The notes beneath the pieces were generated by a model. The model worked only from the letters and a program-made list of their open reading frames with translations. It was not told where the DNA came from and did not search any database. The position numbers and the translations under genes are program-made. Below are positions 6,157 through 12,227 of a DNA stretch of 12,227 nt, piece by piece. The DNA comes from Rhodospirillaceae bacterium (lineage in GTDB: Bacteria; Pseudomonadota; Alphaproteobacteria; CADEGL01): assembly GCA_018699755.1 (NCBI GenBank), contig JABIRQ010000329.1, positions 1 to 12,227 on the forward strand, given 5' to 3'. Positions within the stretch are counted from its first letter, which is position 1. Each line of letters begins with the position of its first letter.

Positions 6157-7803
6157 ATGGGCGCAAATCCCTATGAGATAGGCTTGGAGCGCAACGCGGC
6201 GAACCATGTGCCGCTGACGCCACTGACCTATCTGACCCGCACGGCGGCGGTCTTTCCGAACCGCACGGCCGTGATCCACGGCGCGCTGCGGCGCACATGG
6301 GCCGAGACGGCGGAACGATGTCGCCGCTTGGGTTCCACCCTCGCCGCGCGCGGTATCGGCCCGTGCGACACCGTCGCCGTCATGGCGCCCAATGTGCCCG
6401 AATTGCTGGAGGCACATTTCGGGGTGCCGATGACCGGCGGCGTGCTCAACGCGCTGAACACCCGGCTGGACGCCGCGACCATCGCCTTCATCCTGAAGCA
6501 TGGCGAGGCCAAGCTGCTGATCGCGGACCGGGAATATTCGCCGGTCATCGCCGAGGCCCTGGCCATGCTCGACGCGCCGCCGCCGGTGATCGATATCGAC
6601 GACCCCCTGGCCCAGGGCGGCGAATTTCTGGGCAAGATGGATTACGAGGCCTTCATCGCCAGCGGCGATCCGAACTACGAGGGGTCGCCCCCGGTCGACG
6701 AGTGGCGGGCGATCTCGCTCAATTACACTTCGGGCACGACGGGCAACCCCAAGGGCGTGGTCTATCACCATCGGGGCGCCTACTTGAACGCGATCGGCAA
6801 CGCCCTAGCCTGGGAGATGCCCCAGCACCCGGTCTATCTCTGGACCTTGCCCATGTTCCACTGCAACGGCTGGTGCTTTCCCTGGGGCATCACGGCCCTG
6901 GCGGGGACTCATGTCTGCCTGCGTGGAGTGGGGGCCAAGGCGATTTACGACGCCGTCGCCGACCATGGGGTCACCCATATGTGTGGCGCGCCCATCGTCC
7001 TCGGCATGATCGTCAACGCCAAGGAAAGCGAGCGCCGTACCTTCGATCACACGGTCGAGGTCATGACCGCCGCCGCGCCGCCGCCGCCCTCAATCCTCGA
7101 GGCGATCGAACCGCGCGGTTTCCACGTCACCCATGTCTATGGCCTGACCGAGGTCTACGGCCCGGCCACGGTCTGCGCCTGGCATGAGGAATGGGACGCG
7201 CTGCCCCCGAGTCGGCAGGCCGCCAAGAAATCGCGCCAGGGCGTGCGCTATCCGGTCATGGAGGACCTGATGGTGGCTGATCCCGCGACCATGATCCCCG
7301 TGCCGATGGATGGCGAAACCATTGGCGAGGTCATGCTGCGGGGAAATATCGTCATGAAGGGCTATCTCAAGAACCCGGCGGCGACCGAGGCTGCCTTCGA
7401 CGGCGGCTGGTTCCACACGGGCGATCTCGGGGTTTGGCACCCCGACGGATATATCGACCTCAAGGACCGCTCCAAGGACATCATCATCTCGGGCGGCGAG
7501 AACATCTCGACCATCGAGGTCGAGCAGGTGCTCTATCGCCATCCGGCGGTGCTGGAGGCTGCGGTGGTCGCGCGCCCGGACGAAAAATGGGGCGAGACGC
7601 CCTGCGCGTTCGTCACCCTGAAGGATGGCGTGGCGGCGACGGAGGACGAGATCGTAGCCTTCTGCCGCGAGAATCTGGCCCGCTACAAGGTTCCGCGCAC
7701 AGTGGTCTTCGGCGAGCTACCCAAGACCTCGACCGGCAAGGTCCAGAAATACGTCCTGCGGGAGCAGGCGGCTGGGCTCGGCTCGCTCGCCGGCTGGGAC
7801 TGA
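6157..7803 (+). CDS. Acyl-CoA synthetase (AMP-binding, ANL superfamily)
   Basis: The 548-residue enzyme activates a carboxylic acid with ATP to an acyl-adenylate and then forms the CoA thioester. All core motifs are present: the P-loop YTSGTTGNPKG (residues 190-200), YGLTE (328-332), FHTGDLG (419-425), the hinge DRSKDIIISGGENI (437-450) and the C-terminal catalytic lysine Lys528 in PKTSTGKVQK. The overall style (NPYEIGLERNAANHVPLTPL at the start) resembles the short/medium-chain or aromatic acyl-activating subgroup that includes plant AAE proteins and bacterial relatives. The exact substrate cannot be assigned. It is cytoplasmic, with no signal or membrane segment. It begins 11 bases after gatB, so it may be read through from gatCAB, although its metabolic job is unrelated. 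Its 3' end faces the TIGR02444-like gene across nine bases. Confidence 0.93.
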   Translation: MGANPYEIGLERNAANHVPLTPLTYLTRTAAVFPNRTAVIHGALRRTWAETAERCRRLGSTLAARGIGPCDTVAVMAPNVPELLEAHFGVPMTGGVLNALNTRLDAATIAFILKHGEAKLLIADREYSPVIAEALAMLDAPPPVIDIDDPLAQGGEFLGKMDYEAFIASGDPNYEGSPPVDEWRAISLNYTSGTTGNPKGVVYHHRGAYLNAIGNALAWEMPQHPVYLWTLPMFHCNGWCFPWGITALAGTHVCLRGVGAKAIYDAVADHGVTHMCGAPIVLGMIVNAKESERRTFDHTVEVMTAAAPPPPSILEAIEPRGFHVTHVYGLTEVYGPATVCAWHEEWDALPPSRQAAKKSRQGVRYPVMEDLMVADPATMIPVPMDGETIGEVMLRGNIVMKGYLKNPAATEAAFDGGWFHTGDLGVWHPDGYIDLKDRSKDIIISGGENISTIEVEQVLYRHPAVLEAAVVARPDEKWGETPCAFVTLKDGVAATEDEIVAFCRENLARYKVPRTVVFGELPKTSTGKVQKYVLREQAAGLGSLAGWD

Positions 7804-7812
7804 CCGCCCGCG

Positions 7813-8379
7813 CTAGCTCCCGAGTGCCGAATCCAGAGTCTTGCGGACATCCTCGGCGGACAGGTCGGGCGCGGTGCCGGCCAGGATGGTGGCGAGATCC
7901 TTGCGGTCCTCGCCGGCTGGCGAGACGTCGCGGTTTTTTAGATAGAGGGCGAGGTTGGCGGCCGCATCGGCCGCTTGCTCGGCCGGCGCCGCGCTGGGCT
8001 TCCCGGCCCGGTCGATCGTCGCCTCCAGCATGATCTGGGCGACGTGTTCGGCCTCGATCTCCTGCTTGAGGACAGCCTTGCCGACGGCGGTCGCTGCCGT
8101 TTCCGGCGCGCCCGCATAGCCATCCTTGATGCGTCGACGCACGGCACGCAGGGCGCCGACGACCTCGGCCTGCCAGGCGGCGATCGCCTGCCAGCCGGCA
8201 TCCAGCTCCTGGGCGTTCGCACGCCCGCGGCCGCTCGCACCCAGCCAGCAGCACATCAGGATCATATCGACGTCCAGGCCACGGCGATCCTGCAGCGCGA
8301 TACAAGCCGCCGAAACCCCTTCACGGCCATAGACCGAGATCGTGAAATCCCACAATTCACTTGCCGGAAAGTCGCTCAT
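7813..8379 (-). CDS. TIGR02444/DUF2390-like protein of unknown function
   Basis: The 188-residue product opens with SELWDFTISVYGREGVSAAC, followed by IALQDRRGLDVDMILMCCWL. This looks like the N-terminal signature of the TIGR02444 (DUF2390) family, whose function is not established; the match is from memory of the motif. The rest is helical and Ala-rich, and the C-terminal end (about residues 140-188) is acidic and looks less conserved. The ATG at 8379 is chosen because an AGGAAGGA ribosome site lies about nine bases upstream on the minus strand and the conserved motif begins eight residues in. The longer frame to 8436 has no such support. It converges on the acyl-CoA synthetase with a nine-base gap, and no terminator is visible there. 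It is divergent from the YdcH-like gene. Confidence 0.82.
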   Translation of the reverse strand: MSDFPASELWDFTISVYGREGVSAACIALQDRRGLDVDMILMCCWLGASGRGRANAQELDAGWQAIAAWQAEVVGALRAVRRRIKDGYAGAPETAATAVGKAVLKQEIEAEHVAQIMLEATIDRAGKPSAAPAEQAADAAANLALYLKNRDVSPAGEDRKDLATILAGTAPDLSAEDVRKTLDSALGS

Positions 8380-8557
8380 GCCCCCGTTCCTTCCTCTGGT
8401 CCTGCCGTGAAAAATCGAGTCGGCGCCTTTTATCATCCGTCCCGCGCACCGTCCATGCGGAGAACTCCATGACGCCGATTTCGGGCCGCGCCGTCTAGGA
8501 CTCGTTTCGAACGGTATGCTAGTCTCGACCTATTCAATCGATAGGCAAATGGTGGCA
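8380..8557. promoter_or_regulatory. Divergent spacer between the TIGR02444-like and YdcH-like genes
   Basis: This spacer of about 178 bp should hold two opposing promoters. For the minus-strand gene a weak candidate is TGGACG followed after 15 bases by GATAAA (the TTTATC complement near 8433). Spacing is short and the match partial. For the plus-strand gene no convincing -35/-10 pair or Shine-Dalgarno is seen. ATGs at 8516, 8549 and 8558 share one frame. I see no operator-like repeat. Confidence 0.25.
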
Positions 8558-8764
8558 ATGGCCGAAGAATCAGTCGAGGCGCTGCGCGCTAAACTGGACG
8601 ACTTGGAGAGCGAACACCGGGATCTCGATGCCGTTATCGACCGTCTTCTCGACGAGGGCGCGTTCGATCAACTCCAGCTCCAGCGCTTGAAGAAGCGCAA
8701 GCTGAAGCTCCGGGATCAGATCCAGGATGTTGAGGCCCAGTTGGTTCCGAATATCATCGCGTAG
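8558..8764 (+). CDS. YdcH/DUF465-like small coiled-coil protein
   Basis: From the ATG at 8558 the product is 68 residues, nearly all helical and highly charged: EALRAKLDDLESEHRDLDAV, then LQRLKKRKLKLRDQIQDVEA, ending LVPNIIA. The heptad-like pattern, the basic LKKRKLKLRDQI core and the size fit the YdcH/DUF465 family of small antiparallel coiled-coil proteins, which has no settled function. Start choice is uncertain. In-frame ATGs at 8516 (82 residues) and 8549 (71 residues) are possible, and none has a well-spaced ribosome site. I prefer 8558 because the family usually begins a few residues before the first helix. It stands alone on the plus strand, divergent from the TIGR02444-like gene and convergent with the diguanylate cyclase. 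The 132 bases that follow hold only a weak five-base-pair stem (CGGAC/GTCCG, near 8768-8786) without a T-run. Confidence 0.8.
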   Translation: MAEESVEALRAKLDDLESEHRDLDAVIDRLLDEGAFDQLQLQRLKKRKLKLRDQIQDVEAQLVPNIIA

Positions 8765-8896
8765 GCTCGGACACCGCAGAGGTCCGAAGCGTCGTTACGA
8801 AGACCGAAAATTGCCCGTCCGGCGGGTGGAACGGAATGTTGTAATCTCTCCGACTGCGCTCGCGGAGGCACCGGAAGGATCGATTCCCCGACAGGA

Positions 8897-9634
8897 TCAG
8901 GCGCGGCGTGCGCCTGCGATAGCCTGTTTGCGCTGATACATCGCGCGGTCGGCGGCATCGAGCACGTGGTCCGCAGTGTCCCCAGCGCCGAATACCTGGG
9001 CGCCATAGGCAACGCCGACGGCCACCTCGCGCCCTTTCCAGATCAACGGTGCGTTTTCGATCGCAGTGGCCAGGCTGGCCGCCTTTTCGTGCGCCACTGC
9101 GATATCGGCCTGGGTGAGAATGACGCCGAACTCGTCGCCGCCCAGGCGTCCGACGACATCGGATTCCCGGATATTTTCGGCCAGGAGTTCCGACACCCGT
9201 ACCAGCGCGGCATCGCCCGCGGCATGGCCATGGGTGTCGTTGATCGCTTTCATGCCGTTGATGTCGAAATAGAGCACGCTGCTGACGATGCCGTAGCGCT
9301 CCGCGAAAGACAGCATGCGCGAGAGTTCGCGCACGAAGGCGCGCCGGTTGATCACCGGTAGCAGGGTGTCCTGATCCGCCAAGCGTTCGAGATAGGCGAT
9401 GCGTTTGACGCTCTGGCGCAATTCGTCACGCAGGTGCTGGACCTCGTCCAGCAGACCCATGATCGCGGCGCGCACCTTGGGCGTCAGTTCGGCCTCGGGA
9501 ACGCCCATGACGGCCACCGAATCGCCGGTCGCGGCGATCGTTCCGGCCGGGCCGGTTCCCGCGGCGGGGGGCGAGGCGGCGGCGCGGGCAACGCCGCGCA
9601 GATAGGGGGCGGTTCTTGTCTCGCCGATCTTCAT
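8897..9634 (-). CDS. GGDEF diguanylate cyclase with intact I-site
   Basis: The predicted cytoplasmic enzyme makes cyclic di-GMP from two GTP. It is 245 residues from the ATG at 9634 (MKIGETRTAPY), with a low-complexity Ala/Gly/Pro N-terminus, a short coiled coil (about residues 62-87, LLDEVQHLRDELRQSVKRIA) and one GGDEF domain. The active-site loop is GGDEF (165-169), and RESD (156-159) lies exactly five residues upstream, the classic RxxD product-inhibition site. The metal/substrate strand reads LYFDINGMKAINDTHGH (121-137). The domain entry reads LLPVINRRAF where the common form is LTGLPNRR, a variant I associate with alphaproteobacterial relatives. No sensor domain or membrane helix is visible, so input probably comes through dimerisation or a partner. 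A longer frame to 9703 is Arg-rich and unlikely. It may be its own unit, since a terminator candidate follows coq9. Confidence 0.9.
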   Translation of the reverse strand: MKIGETRTAPYLRGVARAAASPPAAGTGPAGTIAATGDSVAVMGVPEAELTPKVRAAIMGLLDEVQHLRDELRQSVKRIAYLERLADQDTLLPVINRRAFVRELSRMLSFAERYGIVSSVLYFDINGMKAINDTHGHAAGDAALVRVSELLAENIRESDVVGRLGGDEFGVILTQADIAVAHEKAASLATAIENAPLIWKGREVAVGVAYGAQVFGAGDTADHVLDAADRAMYQRKQAIAGARRA

Positions 9635-9731
9635 GGCCTGCTCGACATTCTTGCTCGCGCCGCCCCGTCCGGGACGGCGGCGCGCGGCCGAAGGCGCGCG
9701 CACCCCACCGGTATCGCAGGAAATGGTTAAT

Positions 9732-9763
9732 CAAGAACGAAGAAGGCCGGGCCGATCGCCCGG
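9732..9763 (-). terminator. Candidate intrinsic terminator of the def-coq9 operon
   Basis: Read on the minus strand just after the coq9 stop, CCGGGC and GCCCGG form a six-base-pair stem around GATCG (9747-9763). The pyrimidine-rich tail CCTTCTTCGTTCTT follows. The T-run is interrupted, so efficiency is uncertain, but position and orientation fit termination of coq9. Confidence 0.5.
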
Positions 9764-9768
9764 TTGCG

Positions 9769-10482
9769 TCAACGCCCGGGCGGGCGGAATCCGGCGGGCA
9801 CGCGGCTCCGCGCCTTGCGCAGGATACTGAAGGGCGAGGGCAGGCCGCCGATCAGGCGCTCGGCCCGCGCCATGGCCTTGGGCAGGCGCAGGACGTCGGC
9901 CAGGCGGCGGTCGAGGAAGGTCCAGGTCTCGGCGCAACCCTCCGACCGGTCGTCGAGCCAATAGACCACCGTGGCGCTGTAGACCGCCGCCAGCAGGCCG
10001 CGCTTGGTGTAGAAGTTGAAATCAGTCGCCTTGTCGCCGGCCGCGTACCAGACGGCGTCGACCGTGCGGTAGAGCAGGCGCGCGGCGAGGGGGGCATGCT
10101 GCGGCCGGGCCAGGACGGCGAGGGCGCGGCGGATTGCCTCGCGCTCCCCCGTGTTGGCTTCCAGGCGCAGGCGGATCGCCGCGCGCACGGTGGCCGTCAT
10201 ACCCCTATGTTCTTGGCCCATGTCCTTGCGACCCTCGGCCTCCAGGGCGGCCAGCATGCGCGCGTCGGCGCGCCGGCTGTGATGGGCGATGGCGTCGATC
10301 GCGCCGCCGGGGAAGGCGCGCGTGGCCTCTTCGGGCGCCAAGCCGGCATCCGCCGCGCCCCGGGCCAGAACGGCGTCGCTCCAGCCGTCGAAGGGGACAT
10401 GGGGCAGGGCCGCGTCGAGCACGGTGTCGCGCAGCTTGCGGATTTCATTGGCGCCCTGAGGGGATTCGGTGGAATCGCTCAT
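9769..10482 (-). CDS. coq9: COQ9 family ubiquinone biosynthesis protein
   Basis: This 237-residue protein belongs to the COQ9 family, also named the rpsU-divergently-transcribed family (TIGR02396). Members have a TetR-like fold and a C-terminal lipid-binding region and assist ubiquinone assembly, in eukaryotes together with the hydroxylase COQ7. The N-terminal helix set covers about residues 13-70 (TVLDAALPHVPFDGWSDAVL at 20-39). The conserved C-terminal core is DAVWYAAGDKATDFNFYTKR (142-161) plus LLAAVYSATVVYWLDD (163-178). The ATG at 10482 overlaps the deformylase stop as ATGA, indicating coupling. The frame is open far upstream to 11175, but that part is an out-of-frame reading of def and is rejected. 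The presence of rpsU on the opposite strand beyond def fits the family's classic context, here with def between. Confidence 0.92.
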   Translation of the reverse strand: MSDSTESPQGANEIRKLRDTVLDAALPHVPFDGWSDAVLARGAADAGLAPEEATRAFPGGAIDAIAHHSRRADARMLAALEAEGRKDMGQEHRGMTATVRAAIRLRLEANTGEREAIRRALAVLARPQHAPLAARLLYRTVDAVWYAAGDKATDFNFYTKRGLLAAVYSATVVYWLDDRSEGCAETWTFLDRRLADVLRLPKAMARAERLIGGLPSPFSILRKARSRVPAGFRPPGR

Positions 10483-11057
10483 GCTGCTTCCTCCTCGCCG
10501 CTTTCTGCGATCTCGCCGCCGAGTTCGGGCGGCGCGCGGTGGAATTCCTCGGCGAAGCCCAGCAGGGACAGGTCGGTCATCCGCTGGGGATAGAGGATGC
10601 CGTCGAGATGGTCGCATTCGTGCTGCACGACCCGGGCGTGGAAGCCCTCGGCCTCGCGCTCGACCCTTTCGCCCTCCGGCGTCACGCCGCGATAGTGGAT
10701 GCGCGTGGCGCGCGGCACCATGCCCATGAGACCGGGGACGGAGAGGCAGGCTTCCCAGCCCCATTCCTCCTCGTCGCTCAGGACCTCGATTTCGGGATTG
10801 CAGAGAATGGTCAGCGGCACCTCGGCGTCGCCGTCCTGGCCTTCCCGCGCGGCGCGCGCGCGCGGCACGTGAAAGATCACAATGCGCCAGGGCTCGTTGA
10901 TCTGGGGTGCGGCGAGGCCGGCGCCCTCGGCATCCGCCATGGTTTCCAGCATGTCTCGCACGAGGGCGCGCACCGCGGGCGCGGTCGGGTCGGCGACGGG
11001 CTTCGCGGGTTCGCGCAGAATGTCGGCGCCCATGCGGGCGATCTTGCGAATAGCCAT
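10479..11057 (-). CDS. def: Peptide deformylase
   Basis: The enzyme removes the formyl group from the N-terminal fMet of nascent proteins at the ribosome. All three motifs are present in the 192-residue product from ATG 11057: GAGLAAPQ (residues 45-52), EACLSVPG (102-109) and QHECDHLDG (145-153). Predicted metal ligands are Cys104, His146 and His150, with Glu147 as catalytic base. Motif 2 has Ala where most bacterial enzymes have Gly (EGCLS), a form seen in secondary or mitochondrial-like deformylases, so this may be a second copy beside a def-fmt locus elsewhere. The C-terminus is acidic (GGEIAESGEEEAA). The ATG at 11057 gives the standard N-terminus (MAIRKIARMG); the upstream start at 11129 adds 24 residues that are not family-like. 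No clear Shine-Dalgarno is seen. It is coupled to coq9 by ATGA. Confidence 0.94.
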   Translation of the reverse strand: MAIRKIARMGADILREPAKPVADPTAPAVRALVRDMLETMADAEGAGLAAPQINEPWRIVIFHVPRARAAREGQDGDAEVPLTILCNPEIEVLSDEEEWGWEACLSVPGLMGMVPRATRIHYRGVTPEGERVEREAEGFHARVVQHECDHLDGILYPQRMTDLSLLGFAEEFHRAPPELGGEIAESGEEEAA

Positions 11058-11061
11058 GACG

Positions 11062-11092
11062 TCTATATGGCGGGCCGGCGCGGGGCCGTAAA
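11062..11092 (-). promoter_or_regulatory. Weak candidate promoter for def-coq9
   Basis: On the minus strand, TTTACG (11092-11087) is followed after 17 bases by CATATA (11069-11064), or after 19 by TATAGA (11067-11062). If used, transcription would begin at or next to the def ATG (11057), giving a leaderless or nearly leaderless mRNA. That would fit the missing Shine-Dalgarno of def. The match is modest. Confidence 0.3.
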
Positions 11093-11100
11093 GGGCCGTC

Positions 11101-11129
11101 TTGGCAGGGATCGCGCCCCGTGCTATCAC
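11101..11129 (+). promoter_or_regulatory. Candidate sigma-70-type promoter of rpsU
   Basis: TTGGCA (11101-11106, five of six matches to TTGACA) is followed by a 17-base spacer and TATCAC (11124-11129, four of six matches to TATAAT). An extended TGc sits just before the -10 hexamer. Predicted initiation near 11136 gives a leader of about 105 bases. It is the best promoter-like element I see in the window, but it is read by eye. Confidence 0.5.
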
Positions 11130-11143
11130 CCGACCCGGCCCGT

Positions 11144-11240
11144 CCGGGGAGATCCCGGCCGGTCCGTTCCACCATGCCTATCAGGCGCCGGCCGCGAGGC
11201 GGCCGGGGGGAACGGATTGTGCGGCCTCGAGAGGAGGTGA
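11144..11240 (+). promoter_or_regulatory. Structured rpsU leader with extended Shine-Dalgarno
   Basis: Two hairpins lie in the predicted 5' leader: CCGGG/CCCGG around GAGAT (11144-11158) and a perfect eight-base-pair CCGGCCGC/GCGGCCGG with a GAG loop (11188-11206). The ribosome site AGGAGGTGA (11232-11240) is complementary over nine bases to the usual 16S rRNA 3' end and abuts the GTG start. CCTC at 11225-11228 could pair with GAGG at 11234-11237, partly covering that site. Whether this leader is regulatory is inference. Confidence 0.45.
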
Positions 11241-11453
11241 GTGAGCATCGTCCAGGTCATCGTTCGCGACAACAATGTCGATCAGGCCCTGCGTGCGCTG
11301 AAGAAGAAGATGCAGCGCGAGGGCATCTTTCGCGAGATGAAGCTTCGGCGGAACTACGAAAAGCCGTCGGAGAAGAAGGCGCGGGAACGCGCCGAGGCGG
11401 TCCGTCGTGCGCGCAAACTCGCGCGCAAACGCGCCGAACGCGAAGGCTACTAG
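11241..11453 (+). CDS. rpsU: 30S ribosomal protein bS21
   Basis: This small, very basic protein of the 30S subunit sits near the 16S rRNA 3' end and helps translation initiation. The 70 residues match the family: VIVRDNNVDQALRALKKKMQ (residues 7-26), REGIFREMKLRRNYEKPSEK (26-45) and the Arg/Lys-rich helix ending KLARKRAEREGY. The start is GTG at 11241; no ATG precedes the conserved VRDNN in frame, and AGGAGG lies three bases upstream, so this start is well supported, although spacing is short. It is divergent from the def-coq9 pair and likely monocistronic, given the strong hairpins after its stop. It meets pntB tail to tail. Confidence 0.95.
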   Translation: MSIVQVIVRDNNVDQALRALKKKMQREGIFREMKLRRNYEKPSEKKARERAEAVRRARKLARKRAEREGY

Positions 11454-11465
11454 ACAGCGCGAGCC

Positions 11466-11494
11466 GGGCGGACGGCCGAGTGGCCGAACCGCCC
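11466..11494 (+). other. Compound hairpin just after the rpsU stop
   Basis: GGGCGG (11466-11471) pairs with CCGCCC (11489-11494). Inside it, CGGCC (11473-11477) pairs with GGCCG (11482-11486) around a GAGT loop, leaving a small A/AA internal loop. It starts 12 bases after the rpsU stop and has no T-run, so it may protect the mRNA 3' end rather than terminate. Confidence 0.45.
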
Positions 11495-11518
11495 CGAACG
11501 CTCTATCACCACACTCGA

Positions 11519-11568
11519 CGAACGGCCGGCGCCCGCAAGGGCCCGGCCGTTCGCATGTGCGCTTTTCG
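11519..11568 (+). terminator. Strong terminator-like hairpin between rpsU and pntB
   Basis: CGAACGGCCGG (11519-11529) pairs perfectly with CCGGCCGTTCG (11543-11553). After one bulged C (11530), the stem continues as GCCC/GGGC closed by a GCAA tetraloop (11535-11538) of the GNRA type. A short T-run (11563-11566) lies nine bases after the stem on the plus strand, so it fits an rpsU terminator with a weak tail. No T-run follows on the minus strand, but the stem may still serve pntB. Confidence 0.65.
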
Positions 11569-11583
11569 TGGTGTGAGGAACTC

Positions 11584-12227
<644 letters not shown>

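Noticed and set aside
4673..6298. 541-codon open frame on the minus strand across gatB
   Set aside because: It is antisense to a fully supported gatB, its translation has no recognisable motif and an unusual Arg/His/Asp/Leu bias, and such frames are common in GC-rich coding DNA.
8768..8786. Possible terminator after the YdcH-like gene (CGGAC/GTCCG stem)
   Set aside because: Only five base pairs with a nine-base loop and no T-run; too weak to list as a terminator.
9616..10593. 325-codon plus-strand open frame
   Set aside because: Antisense to coq9 and the cyclase 5' end; no domain, no ribosome site, His/Gly/Arg-rich shadow composition.
10483..11175. Long N-terminal extension of COQ9 (open frame through def)
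   Set aside because: The extension is the +1 reading of the def gene; the ATGA overlap and the COQ9 family N-terminus place the start at 10482.
10134..11240. 368-codon plus-strand open frame ending right before rpsU
   Set aside because: Antisense to def and coq9; it would overlap the rpsU leader and promoter, and the protein looks like a frame shadow.

Overview
The window is GC-rich, densely packed bacterial chromosome. It most likely comes from an alphaproteobacterium, probably Rhodospirillales-like. The evidence is the gene set and order: ruvX divergent from gatC-gatA-gatB, a COQ9 family gene divergent from rpsU, an alphaproteobacterial-type GGDEF protein, a YdcH-like protein and pntB. The order-level placement is inference from protein style and synteny, since no search was possible. 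There is no tRNA, rRNA, CRISPR array, insertion sequence or phage gene, and no stretch over 300 bases lacks a gene.

Layout. Positions 1-137 hold the basic C-terminal tail of an unidentified plus-strand gene. It meets head-on an AEC-family permease (134-1051, minus), which is translationally coupled by an ATGA overlap to ruvX (1048-1530, minus). Across a 146-bp divergent spacer, a plus-strand run holds gatC, gatA, an FkbM-type methyltransferase, a 99-residue orphan protein, gatB and an acyl-CoA synthetase (1677-7803). Spacings are tight, including one overlap, so this is probably one operon. A TIGR02444/DUF2390-like gene (7813-8379, minus) converges on it and is divergent from a YdcH/DUF465-like small protein (8558-8764, plus). 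Next come three minus-strand genes: a diguanylate cyclase (8897-9634), coq9 (9769-10482) and a peptide deformylase (10479-11057). The last two are coupled by an ATGA overlap. rpsU (11241-11453, plus) diverges from the deformylase, with a good promoter candidate, a structured leader, a nine-base perfect Shine-Dalgarno and a strong downstream hairpin. The 3' half of pntB (minus) runs off the right edge.

Function. GatCAB supplies Gln-tRNA(Gln) and/or Asn-tRNA(Asn) by transamidation. Deformylase and bS21 also serve translation. COQ9 (ubiquinone) and PntB (proton-translocating transhydrogenase) serve membrane energy metabolism, and RuvX serves rRNA processing and/or DNA repair. Overall this is a housekeeping region, not a defence or mobile island. 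The least ordinary feature is the pair of genes (FkbM methyltransferase plus orphan ORF) lying inside gatCAB between gatA and gatB. I see no clear evidence of a wholly new system.
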